From the NCBI GenBank assembly GCA_030950835.1, contig JAUZQU010000162.1, positions 1 to 5,292 of the forward strand: a stretch of DNA of 5,292 nt. Reading direction: 5' to 3'. The notes beneath the pieces were generated by a model, which did no database searches, was not told where the DNA came from, and worked only from the letters and a program-made list of their open reading frames with translations. This DNA is from Mariprofundaceae bacterium. GTDB lineage: Bacteria > Pseudomonadota > Zetaproteobacteria > Mariprofundales > Mariprofundaceae. The first letter of the stretch is position 1. Every line of letters starts with the position of its first letter. Position numbers and translations under genes: made by a program. This document shows positions 1 through 5,292 of the stretch, piece by piece.

Positions 1-188
1 TGCAAATCTGAATCACCTTCAAACAAAGCATCATCGGTAGTGGCTTCAAAACGCAATTTATCTGCTGCATCCGATGCGTTAGAAATCAACTCACGCAAGA
101 AAATTTCTTTATTGGAATAGAGAGAGTGAATCATCAAATCCAAAAGTTGTTTGACTTCCGTTTGGAAATTCATGGTTTCTTTAGACAT
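1..188 (-). CDS. htpG: HtpG (bacterial Hsp90 chaperone), N-terminal part only
   Basis: The minus strand from 188 to the left edge encodes 62 complete codons of an open frame that leaves the window. It begins MSKETMNFQTEVKQLLDLMI and continues HSLYSNKEIFLRELISNASD, which is the highly conserved start of the GHKL-type ATPase domain of HtpG. Glu33, Asn37 and Asp40 lie in the first ATP-binding helix; in this family the Glu activates water for ATP hydrolysis and the Asn coordinates magnesium. HtpG is a cytosolic, homodimeric, ATP-driven chaperone. The start is supported by an AAGAGG Shine-Dalgarno (194-199) five bases before the ATG, and by alignment of the next residues with the usual family N-terminus. 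The gene has its own promoter just after yjeT. The middle and client-binding C-terminal domains lie outside the window, so integrity of the full gene cannot be judged. Confidence 0.96.
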   Translation of the reverse strand, partial: MSKETMNFQTEVKQLLDLMIHSLYSNKEIFLRELISNASDAADKLRFEATTDDALFEGDSDL

Positions 189-222
189 TGTAACCTCTTA
201 AAATTATTCAATTACTACAGTT

Positions 223-251
223 TTTATAGTGATGTGGCATAGACCATTCAA
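223..251 (-). promoter_or_regulatory. Sigma-70-type promoter for htpG
   Basis: On the minus strand a TTGAAT -35 box (246-251) and a TATAAA -10 box (223-228) are separated by exactly 17 bases, near the sigma-70 consensus. Transcription would begin near 214-217, giving a leader of roughly 28 bases with the htpG Shine-Dalgarno. The -35 box lies right beside the yjeT stop codon. I do not see a good heat-shock sigma-32 match (CTTGAAA with CCCCATNT at proper spacing), although htpG is sigma-32 controlled in enteric bacteria. Promoter function is inferred from sequence only. Confidence 0.6.
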
Positions 252-255
252 ATGT

Positions 256-441
256 TCAGCTGCGAACCAGCCAAACAATTAACCAGCCAATCGCCAAACA
301 AGATAAACCCATGACACGAAGTGATGCAGCCGGCATATCTGGTATTTTACGCAACATATCCATCATGGCTGTTGGAAAAAGCGCATACATCGCCCCTTCC
401 AACACCAGAACCAAACCGATGGCAACCCACAAGTCATCCAT
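256..441 (-). CDS. yjeT: DUF2065 family small inner-membrane protein (YjeT-like)
   Basis: This 61-residue protein is almost entirely hydrophobic. It has two predicted membrane segments, about residues 3-22 (LWVAIGLVLVLEGAMYALFP) and 41-59, joined by a short charged loop containing RKIPDMP. The LGLVLVLEG-type first helix and LR..GL....G second helix are the pattern of the DUF2065 family, whose E. coli member yjeT also lies directly downstream of hflC. Its biochemical role is not established; the conserved position suggests work with the HflK/HflC-FtsH membrane complex, which is inference. Only 11 bases separate the hflC stop from this ATG and no clear Shine-Dalgarno is present, so translational coupling to hflC is likely. 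It ends in TGA at 256-258, just before the htpG promoter. Confidence 0.88.
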   Translation of the reverse strand: MDDLWVAIGLVLVLEGAMYALFPTAMMDMLRKIPDMPAASLRVMGLSCLAIGWLIVWLVRS

Positions 442-452
442 GGGCTTAAAAG

Positions 453-1331
453 TTAGCGTGATCTCTCAAAATATCTGAAAAATTCAGAACTTGGCGATAA
501 TACTACCCGTGTTTGCGTTGCCATGGAGCGTTTGTACGCCTCTAAAGAACGCACAAAGGCATAAAATTTCTTATCTTGACCATGTGATTTGGCATAAATC
601 TTGGTCGCTTTGGCATCTGCATCACCACGCAAGATTTCAGAGTTTTTATACGCATCTGCAAGGATAAATTTACTTTCTTTATCTGCCGAAGCACGTATTT
701 CTTTCGCTGCTTCTTCACCTTCAGAACGGTATTGTTTGGCAATACGCTGACGCTCAGCTTTCATACGACTATATACGGACTCTGAGTTTTCTTTAGGTAG
801 TTCAGCACGTTTAATACGCACATCAATCACTTCCACGCCCAATGACAGGGCTTCTTCATAGGCGAGCTGTTGAATGTTTGCCATCAAGATTGTACGTTTA
901 TCACCGCCTTCACCACCAGAAATAATCTCATGCAAGGTATGTTGACCCAATACTTCACGCACCTTTGCCCCAATGATTACCCGCATACGCGATTCCACCA
1001 CTTCACGGGTTCTTGCTACCTGAAATACTTTTAAAGGATCAGCAATTTTCCAGCGTGTGAAACTATCGACAATGATTTTCTTCTTATCTTTGGTAATCAC
1101 TTCTGTCGGCTGCTCATCACTTGCCAACAAACGTTTGTCAAAGACAACCGTGTTTTGCCAAGGAAATTTCCAATGTAAACCCGCTTCAGTAATCGCACCA
1201 TTACCAGTGATATTACCAAATTGCATCACCAACACTTGATCCCGTTGATCCACAATAAAAGCACATAAGCTGGCAAAGAATAAAACACCCGCCAATACAA
1301 ACGATATAATCAATTGTTTAGTAGTCATCAT
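453..1331 (-). CDS. hflC: HflC, SPFH/prohibitin-domain regulator of FtsH protease
   Basis: HflC pairs with HflK in a large inner-membrane, periplasm-exposed assembly that surrounds the AAA protease FtsH and modulates its degradation of membrane proteins. The 292-residue product has one N-terminal membrane anchor (about 7-27), then an SPFH/band 7 domain opening with DQRDQVLVMQFG and GLHWKFPW (about 29-58). The HflC signature ELPKENSESVYSRMKAERQR (177-196) is followed by a charged, Ala/Glu/Lys-rich helical region (about 197-250) expected to form coiled coil. E. coli HflC is somewhat longer (334 residues). The gene overlaps the hflK stop by four bases (ATGA), implying co-translation. Two ATG codons are adjacent (1331 and 1328). 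The GAGGTG Shine-Dalgarno lies only two bases from the first and five from the second, so translation may really begin at 1328, giving 291 residues. Confidence 0.96.
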   Translation of the reverse strand: MMTTKQLIISFVLAGVLFFASLCAFIVDQRDQVLVMQFGNITGNGAITEAGLHWKFPWQNTVVFDKRLLASDEQPTEVITKDKKKIIVDSFTRWKIADPLKVFQVARTREVVESRMRVIIGAKVREVLGQHTLHEIISGGEGGDKRTILMANIQQLAYEEALSLGVEVIDVRIKRAELPKENSESVYSRMKAERQRIAKQYRSEGEEAAKEIRASADKESKFILADAYKNSEILRGDADAKATKIYAKSHGQDKKFYAFVRSLEAYKRSMATQTRVVLSPSSEFFRYFERSR

Positions 1332-2437
1332 TTCACCTCAACTTTTCCAGCACGATTTAGTGGCAAATAAGGCATTACCTGTTTAGCCACTGCACTATCT
1401 ACAATCACTTTATCCGCACCCGCCAATACTTGTTCCATTGTTTCCAAATACAAACGTTTACGCGTCACTTCAGGCGCTAAACGGTAGGATTGATACAAGC
1501 TATTAAATCTGTCCGCTTCACCAATCGCTCTGTCTTCGACTTCTTTGGCATACGCTTCCGCTTCAAGAATCATCTTCTTGCCGTCACCACGCGCATTCGG
1601 AATCACTGAGTTGGCATACGCTTCAGCTTCATTTTTTGCCCGCTCTTTATCTTCACGCGCACTTGCCACATCTTTAAACTCTCGACTCACCTGCTCTGGC
1701 GGCTGAACATCTTGCAGGTTTACACTGGTAATCAAAATGCCAGCTTGATAAGAGTCAAGAATGTCTTGAATGCCATTTTTGGTGGCAAGCTCAACATCTG
1801 CTTTTTTATCGGTCATCACATCATCAATCAAGGTGCTACCAATCACCATACGAATCGAACTCTCTGCTGCATCATGGATAGTTGCTACAGCCTGTGAAGC
1901 ATCGATTTTGAACAAATAATCTTGGATATTGTTGATTTGATATAATACTACAAATGTAATGTCCACAATATTTTCATCTTTGGTCAACATCAAAGATTCT
2001 TTATTCATATTACGATTTCTGCTGTTTGCCCCACTGGGCAAGCCAATGGTCAAACGTTGTACGGATAAGGTAGGAACTTTTTCTACCGTTTCGATTGGGT
2101 AAGGTAAGTGCCAGTGTAGACCAGGGCCATAAGGCTCTTCAACATTTTGACCAAACTGTAGTACCACAGCCTGCTCATCAGCAGCAACAATGTACAAACC
2201 TGAAGCCATCCATGCGGTAAATGCCAAGCCGATGATAGTCATCACCATACCTTTGCTGACTTCACCACCACCTTGACCATCTTTGTTGTTTCCGCCACCA
2301 AAGAATCCACCAAAACGGTCGTTTAAACGTTTCATCATTTCATCCAGGTCAGGTGGTGTTTGGTTATTCCCACCGCCCCCTGCTCCGTTGGGCTTCTTGC
2401 CCCAAGGATTATTATCCTGATCTTGATTCCACGGCAT
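1328..2437 (-). CDS. hflK: HflK, SPFH/prohibitin-domain regulator of FtsH protease
   Basis: HflK is the partner of HflC in the membrane complex that encloses FtsH and restrains its proteolysis. The 369-residue product starts with the family's characteristic cytoplasmic tail, MPWNQ..NNPWGKK, followed by Gly/Asn-rich stretches (about 18-60). A single membrane segment follows (about 63-85), then the SPFH domain with DEQAVVLQFG (87-96) and GPGLHWHLPYPIE (104-116). Further diagnostic pieces are LQDVQPPEQV (241-250), FKDVASAREDKERAKNEAEA (254-273) and VIPNARGDG (278-286). A helical, coiled-coil-prone C-terminal half and a LPLNRAG tail complete it. E. coli HflK is longer (419 residues). The start is supported by TAAGGAG (2444-2450) six bases before ATG. 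The gap to the upstream cytochrome gene is 116 bases with no terminator and no strong promoter that I can identify. Confidence 0.97.
   Translation of the reverse strand: MPWNQDQDNNPWGKKPNGAGGGGNNQTPPDLDEMMKRLNDRFGGFFGGGNNKDGQGGGEVSKGMVMTIIGLAFTAWMASGLYIVAADEQAVVLQFGQNVEEPYGPGLHWHLPYPIETVEKVPTLSVQRLTIGLPSGANSRNRNMNKESLMLTKDENIVDITFVVLYQINNIQDYLFKIDASQAVATIHDAAESSIRMVIGSTLIDDVMTDKKADVELATKNGIQDILDSYQAGILITSVNLQDVQPPEQVSREFKDVASAREDKERAKNEAEAYANSVIPNARGDGKKMILEAEAYAKEVEDRAIGEADRFNSLYQSYRLAPEVTRKRLYLETMEQVLAGADKVIVDSAVAKQVMPYLPLNRAGKVEVK
1334..1339 (-). promoter_or_regulatory. Shine-Dalgarno of hflC, favouring the second of two ATGs
   Basis: GAGGTG on the minus strand lies inside the last codons of hflK. 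It is two bases from the ATG at 1331 and five from the ATG at 1328. Usual spacing of about 5-9 bases favours the second ATG, although the first makes the ATGA overlap with the hflK stop. The protein differs by one Met only. Confidence 0.6.
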
Positions 2438-2553
2438 AAAACTCTCCTTACTACTATCAAATTCAATTCATTCAAACAGCTTCAATAAAAATCGCAACGG
2501 GCGCAGTGTAGCTTGCTTGCCGCTGATTGCATTAGCCAATGTTGTTTTTTTGT
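2438..2553 (-). other. Leader/intergenic region upstream of hflK
   Basis: This 116-base gap lies between the stop of the DUF1573-cytochrome gene and hflK. It holds the hflK Shine-Dalgarno (2444-2450). Just upstream are three TTGAA words on the minus strand whose plus-strand copies start at 2462, 2471 and 2481, about one helical turn apart. No GC-rich hairpin followed by a T-run is visible. No -35/-10 pair close to consensus was found, so hflK is either transcribed by read-through or from a promoter not recognisable by eye. Confidence 0.4.
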
Positions 2554-3276
2554 TTATTGTACCTTTTCTTCGGGCAAAGCCATCAACCAGTGGCTTAAAG
2601 TTTGAACTTGCACATCAGTCAAAGGGCCACCATGTGCTTGGGAAAAAGCAGGCATTTGCGGCTTACCCAAACCCGAATAGATCACTTCTTTTAAAGCTTT
2701 AAATGAGCTATAGCCTTGTAATTTTGGTGCATAAGCCCCCTGCCCTTTTTCACCATGGCACATCAGACAAGCTGCTTGATAGATACCTTTTCCCGTAGTT
2801 TGACGTAAGGCAGGTTCATAATGACATGAGGCACATTGCCCATCAAAAATGCCTTGGATTTTACCTTTTCTTATCAAGTGTGGGTTCTCAACCACACTAA
2901 ATTGCAAGGTTGCGCTGCTTTCATGTCCCAAAGCATCACGCACAGAGACTGTTTTCTTGATATGCTGCTGTTTGGCAGTGGTATCTACTGTAACTTGCAG
3001 TACTGTAAAGGAAAATGGTGCAATAGTATAACTCTCGGGCTGGGCAATCGTGCAGCCACATGAAGCTTGAATATCTACAATCTGCATAGTTTGCGCACTG
3101 TTATTGCGCATAAGGAAAGTCGCAGTTGCAGCTTCTCCCTCCTTAATATCTCCAAGCTGATAAACAGCGGGTTGCAGGTGTAATATCGGGAGGTTTTTTT
3201 GTGCTGGAAGTGGTGCTTCAGCAGCTGCACAAGAGACCAATAATAAAACGCATAACAGTGCTATTTTTCCAGCCAA
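2554..3276 (-). CDS. Lipoprotein with DUF1573 domain fused to di-heme-motif cytochrome c
   Basis: I choose a TTG start at 3276, giving 240 residues. It has a strong AGAGGAG Shine-Dalgarno (3285-3291) eight bases upstream, and it places a short signal peptide directly at the N-terminus. The ATG at 3342 would add 22 non-signal-like residues and overlap the upstream gene much further. Numbering from TTG: a hydrophobic segment ends in a lipobox LVSC with Cys16, so the protein is probably an exported lipoprotein. Residues about 28-130 form a DUF1573 Ig-like domain with its typical ASCGCT motif (Cys73, Cys75). The C-terminal domain carries two heme c motifs, CASCH (148-152) and CLMCH (170-174). The second is followed by GEKGQG and a likely axial Met in QMPAF (Met208), as in class I cytochromes c. 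This suggests a periplasmic electron carrier or copper/redox-associated respiratory component; the partner is unknown. It overlaps the SdhE-like gene by 16 bases. Confidence 0.85.
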   Translation of the reverse strand: MAGKIALLCVLLLVSCAAAEAPLPAQKNLPILHLQPAVYQLGDIKEGEAATATFLMRNNSAQTMQIVDIQASCGCTIAQPESYTIAPFSFTVLQVTVDTTAKQQHIKKTVSVRDALGHESSATLQFSVVENPHLIRKGKIQGIFDGQCASCHYEPALRQTTGKGIYQAACLMCHGEKGQGAYAPKLQGYSSFKALKEVIYSGLGKPQMPAFSQAHGGPLTDVQVQTLSHWLMALPEEKVQ

Positions 3277-3491
3277 GGTTTTAACTCCTCTGGAATAGGC
3301 AATGTGCCTGCTTGCATGGCTTGTAGTTCGGGTGCTTCGCATAAGAGCAGCTTTTCAATGGCCATAGTCGTGGCGGCATCATTGTTTTTAATAGCTTGTT
3401 GCAAAGGCGCAAGCCATGCGTCTAACTCCAACATACCTTGGCGTTGCAAACGGTATTGCAAACGGCGCATATGGGCATCAGCATCACTCAT
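3261..3491 (-). CDS. sdhE: SdhE-like flavinylation factor (DUF339 family), divergent RGxxE motif
   Basis: This is a 76-residue cytosolic protein of the size and pattern of SdhE/YgfY/Sdh5, the small helical factor that promotes covalent FAD attachment to succinate dehydrogenase SdhA (and fumarate reductase FrdA). The core MRRLQYRLQRQGMLELDAWL (8-27) parallels the family stretch RxxWxxRRGMxELD, and LLLCEAPELQAMQAG (48-62) parallels the LLxxxDPdLxxWl region. The conserved RGxxE element reads Q18-G19-M20-L21-E22, so the usual Arg is Gln while Gly and Glu are kept; the later Trp is Met60-region non-aromatic. The start ATG overlaps the cyclase stop as ATGA, with no clear Shine-Dalgarno, implying translational coupling. 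A second ATG at codon 8 is possible. Family membership is fairly secure; activity as a flavinylation factor is less so because of the Arg-to-Gln change. No sdh genes are in the window. Confidence 0.8.
   Translation of the reverse strand: MSDADAHMRRLQYRLQRQGMLELDAWLAPLQQAIKNNDAATTMAIEKLLLCEAPELQAMQAGTLPIPEELKPWLEK
3285..3291 (-). promoter_or_regulatory. Shine-Dalgarno that selects the TTG start of the DUF1573-cytochrome gene
   Basis: AGAGGAG on the minus strand is a near-perfect anti-16S match. It lies eight bases before TTG at 3276, inside the 3' end of the SdhE-like gene, and no ATG is available at that spacing. A signal peptide begins immediately after the TTG. Confidence 0.7.
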
Positions 3492-5083
3492 GATGTGGTA
3501 TGATACGAATCTGACTGGGCGATTGCTTTAACCAAATATGCTTGCAGCTTGCCATCTAAACCCTTGATGTTGGCAGGTGATAAGGCTTCACATTTGGTTT
3601 TGGCATGTACACCTTGCATGGTATCTTTACTGGCAACCACTTCACCTGCTTTGGCAAGCCCCGTTAAACGTGAAGCAATGTTCACCGCATTACCCACACA
3701 AGTATATTGCATGGTTTGACTAGAGCCAATCGAACCCACCACCACTTCCCCACTATTGATACCAATGCCCACAGGAATCATGCCTTTCTTCTTGGCGTGA
3801 CGCTCTAAATTCCACTGCTTCAACATCTGTTGAATCTCTAAAGCACAAGCTAAAGCAGCATCCTCTTGATGATCCATGGGAATCGGTGCACCAAATAATA
3901 CCATCACTTCATCACCAATAAACTTATCCACTGTACCACCGTATTTAAAGATGATATTCACCACCCGTTCAAAATACTGGTTCAACATAAAAACCACTGC
4001 TTTAGGCGTTGCCTTTTGGCTCATACGGGTAAAACCACGAATATCAGCAAACATAATGGTCACATGGCGTGTTTCGCCACTTTTATCCAGCTTGATTTTA
4101 CCTGCCACCAATTGTTTGACTACACTTGGTGATAACAAACGCTCAAATTGGGCTTGCATCTTGGCTTCTTGCTCAATTTTACGCGATAAACCCGCGTTGA
4201 TCACAGCCATAGCGATATAAGTCACAATACCACCAAGCAATTGTAAATCTTTTTTGGTAAACGAACCTTGCCCATTGCGCAAGTCAACATGCACCGCACC
4301 AATGACCTTGCTTTCATGAATAATAGGCGAACACATCACCGACTGAATCCCCATCATCATCAAAGAAGACTCTTGTCCATAATCATTTTGCGCCGCATCG
4401 GATAACAACACTGCTGATTTAGAGCTTTGTACCTCTTTGAGCACCGATTGGGAGACTGCAATAGGTCCATCCATCGCATCCATACTTTGTACTGACTTAG
4501 CTTCAAATTCATTGGCTGCATTGAGCAGTAAAATAACACATCTATCAGCCATGAACATACGAATTAATTGGCTAGAAATAGAATCAAGCAAGGTTTTTAA
4601 GTTGCGCTCTGTGCCTATGCTTTGCAACAGCTCATTACCCATGCGTAGTTTTTCATAATCGACGCGTAACATACTTAAATCAGCAACTTCGCGCTCTGGC
4701 AGAAAACGTTCGACTTGGGTAAGCTCAATGCGCTCTTGGTATTGGGTAGATTCAGCATCAAACTGATCAAATGTCACCAAACGGCTGATATCATCCATCA
4801 CGCTACTGTCTTGAAAGGTTAAACGCACATGCCCTATCGAAATCACATCACCATCGACTAAAGTATGTTTACTAAAGCGGATTTCATTGATATGTGAACC
4901 ATTGGAGCTGTTTAAATCTTCATAAACATAGGTTTTATCCAAGCAACGAATCACTGCATGTTGCTTAGAGATACCTGATGCATGAAGCACCACTTTATTT
5001 TTTGAATGACGACCAATCGTAATTGAACCTAAGAGAGGGACTGTTCTATCACCATTATCATCATGAACCAATAAACTTGCCAT
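3488..5083 (-). CDS. FHA-GAF-class III adenylate cyclase
   Basis: The 531-residue product has no membrane segment or signal peptide, so it is probably cytosolic. An N-terminal FHA domain (about 1-92), a phosphothreonine-peptide reader, shows G24-R25, S39..H42 and N61-G62, the key binding residues. A GAF domain (about 160-298, MADRCVILLLN to IGAVHVDLRN) could bind a small ligand or cyclic nucleotide. A helical linker (about 299-330, LSPSVVKQL) leads to the class III cyclase domain (about 338-520). That domain has metal-binding Asp347 (FADIRGFT) and Asp391 (FIGDEVM), purine-selecting Lys387 and Thr461, and transition-state Asn468 and Arg472 (GNAVNIASR). The Lys/Thr pair is typical of bacterial class IIIb adenylate cyclases, so conversion of ATP to cAMP is expected and the active site looks complete. 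It is first in a run of overlapping genes. No good Shine-Dalgarno precedes ATG 5083, but the FHA domain begins within a few residues of it. Confidence 0.94.
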   Translation of the reverse strand: MASLLVHDDNGDRTVPLLGSITIGRHSKNKVVLHASGISKQHAVIRCLDKTYVYEDLNSSNGSHINEIRFSKHTLVDGDVISIGHVRLTFQDSSVMDDISRLVTFDQFDAESTQYQERIELTQVERFLPEREVADLSMLRVDYEKLRMGNELLQSIGTERNLKTLLDSISSQLIRMFMADRCVILLLNAANEFEAKSVQSMDAMDGPIAVSQSVLKEVQSSKSAVLLSDAAQNDYGQESSLMMMGIQSVMCSPIIHESKVIGAVHVDLRNGQGSFTKKDLQLLGGIVTYIAMAVINAGLSRKIEQEAKMQAQFERLLSPSVVKQLVAGKIKLDKSGETRHVTIMFADIRGFTRMSQKATPKAVVFMLNQYFERVVNIIFKYGGTVDKFIGDEVMVLFGAPIPMDHQEDAALACALEIQQMLKQWNLERHAKKKGMIPVGIGINSGEVVVGSIGSSQTMQYTCVGNAVNIASRLTGLAKAGEVVASKDTMQGVHAKTKCEALSPANIKGLDGKLQAYLVKAIAQSDSYHTTS

Positions 5084-5196
5084 GCCCGCAAGTTTAGACG
5101 TTGCGAGGGCAATTGAAAATGTTTTGTGACGAAACGTTGTATTTCTCGTAAGCTACGGCGTAATTTATAGAGTATTTATGTTACATGAGGTAAGCG
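5084..5196. promoter_or_regulatory. Divergent intergenic region between the cyclase and the GlgA-like gene
   Basis: This 113-base AT-rich gap must carry the promoters for the leftward cyclase gene and the rightward GlgA-like gene. TATAAA on the minus strand (5164-5169) and the overlapping TATAGA on the plus strand (5166-5171) are possible -10 boxes, but neither has a good -35 at 16-18 bases. A single TGTGA word occurs at 5125-5129, with no matching TCACA half-site. The plus-strand Shine-Dalgarno is GAGG at 5187-5190. Which boxes are used cannot be settled by eye. Confidence 0.4.
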
Positions 5197-5292
5197 ATGA
5201 TGAACCCACTTAATATTGTTTTTATGGCATCTGAAGCCGCACCATTAGAGGGGTTTGGGTACGGAATGCTTGTGAAGCCGCACTGTTTTGCC
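5197..5292 (+). CDS. Partial gene with glycogen-synthase (GlgA)-like N-terminus, atypical after codon 17
   Basis: A plus-strand frame begins at ATG 5197 (a second ATG follows at 5200), six bases after an AGG Shine-Dalgarno core (GAGG, 5187-5190). It stays open for 32 codons to the window edge. Residues 1-17, MMNPLNIVFMASEAAPL, match the first beta strand and SEAAP turn of ADP-glucose-dependent glycogen synthases (GT5 family). Those enzymes then show KTGGL, which binds the ADP-glucose diphosphate. Here the sequence instead continues EGFGYGMLVKPHCFA, and neither of the other plus-strand frames restores KTGGL. An 11-base direct repeat (TGAAGCCGCAC) lies in the same stretch. Possible explanations are a divergent family member, a rearranged or damaged gene, or an assembly error near a sequence end. 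Start and strand are well supported; the function is only suggested. Confidence 0.5.
   Translation, partial: MMNPLNIVFMASEAAPLEGFGYGMLVKPHCFA
5232..5283 (+). repeat. Direct repeat TGAAGCCGCAC, two copies 41 bases apart
   Basis: TGAAGCCGCAC occurs at 5232-5242 and exactly again at 5273-5283. The first copy encodes the SEAAP turn of the GlgA-like start in one frame. The second is read in a different frame (VKPH), so this is not a protein-level repeat. The pair brackets the point where the protein stops resembling GlgA. Two 11-mers this close could be chance, a small duplication, or an assembly junction. Confidence 0.45.

Noticed and set aside
1057..1239. Plus-strand 60-residue frame with a signal-peptide and lipobox look (FFLSLVITSVGCSS)
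   Set aside because: It lies wholly antisense within hflC, in a region encoding the conserved SPFH domain, and has no homologue-like sequence after the pseudo-lipobox. It is a chance product of the hflC coding sequence.
2541..2560. T-rich run on the plus strand near the end of the cytochrome gene, as a terminator
   Set aside because: The T-run is on the plus strand while the genes run on the minus strand, and no stable hairpin precedes it in the transcribed direction.
2517..3063. Plus-strand open frames of 60-75 residues across the cytochrome gene
   Set aside because: They mirror the DUF1573-cytochrome coding sequence, overlap each other in different frames and lack convincing ribosome binding sites.
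3876..4220. Plus-strand 114-residue open frame
   Set aside because: It is antisense to the catalytic core of the cyclase, whose conserved motifs explain the sequence fully, and its translation has no recognisable domain.
5125..5142. Possible CRP/cAMP-receptor site (TGTGA at 5125-5129) upstream of the cyclase gene
   Set aside because: The opposite half-site TCACA is absent at the required six-base spacing; only one half matches, which is expected by chance.

Overview
The window reads as a piece of a Gram-negative, proteobacterial chromosome with AT-leaning base composition. The evidence is the conserved hflK-hflC-yjeT order, an SdhE-type succinate dehydrogenase flavinylation factor, a lipobox-bearing periplasmic cytochrome c and an HtpG chaperone. 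The genus cannot be fixed from the sequence alone; a gammaproteobacterium or a related environmental proteobacterial lineage is the best guess.

Six genes run leftward on the minus strand and one partial gene starts rightward at the right edge. In minus-strand transcription order they are: (1) an FHA-GAF-class III nucleotide cyclase (5083 to 3488); (2) an SdhE-like small protein (3491 to 3261) joined by an ATGA overlap; (3) a DUF1573-cytochrome c lipoprotein (3276 to 2554) that probably starts at a TTG inside the end of the sdhE-like gene; (4) hflK (2437 to 1328); (5) hflC (1331 to 453), joined by another ATGA overlap; (6) a DUF2065/YjeT small membrane protein (441 to 256); and (7) the first 62 codons of htpG (188 to the left edge), which has its own well-formed promoter. 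On the plus strand at 5197 a gene begins with a glycogen-synthase-like N-terminus, but the sequence departs from that family after about 17 codons and runs off the window.

Two functional blocks stand out. The right block is a tightly overlapping three-gene unit combining cyclic-nucleotide signalling (cyclase with phosphopeptide-sensing FHA and GAF domains) with respiratory maturation and electron transfer (SdhE-like factor, DUF1573-cytochrome c). The left block is membrane and protein quality control: HflK/HflC regulate the FtsH protease, YjeT is their usual small neighbour, and HtpG is the bacterial Hsp90. No convincing terminator separates the blocks, so read-through from the first into the second is possible. 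There are no RNA genes, CRISPR arrays, insertion sequences or phage genes that I can support, and every non-coding gap is shorter than 120 bases. No clearly new system is evident. The most unusual points are the cyclase-SdhE-cytochrome cluster, the altered RGxxE motif in the SdhE-like protein, the two-heme DUF1573 fusion, and the anomalous GlgA-like gene start.
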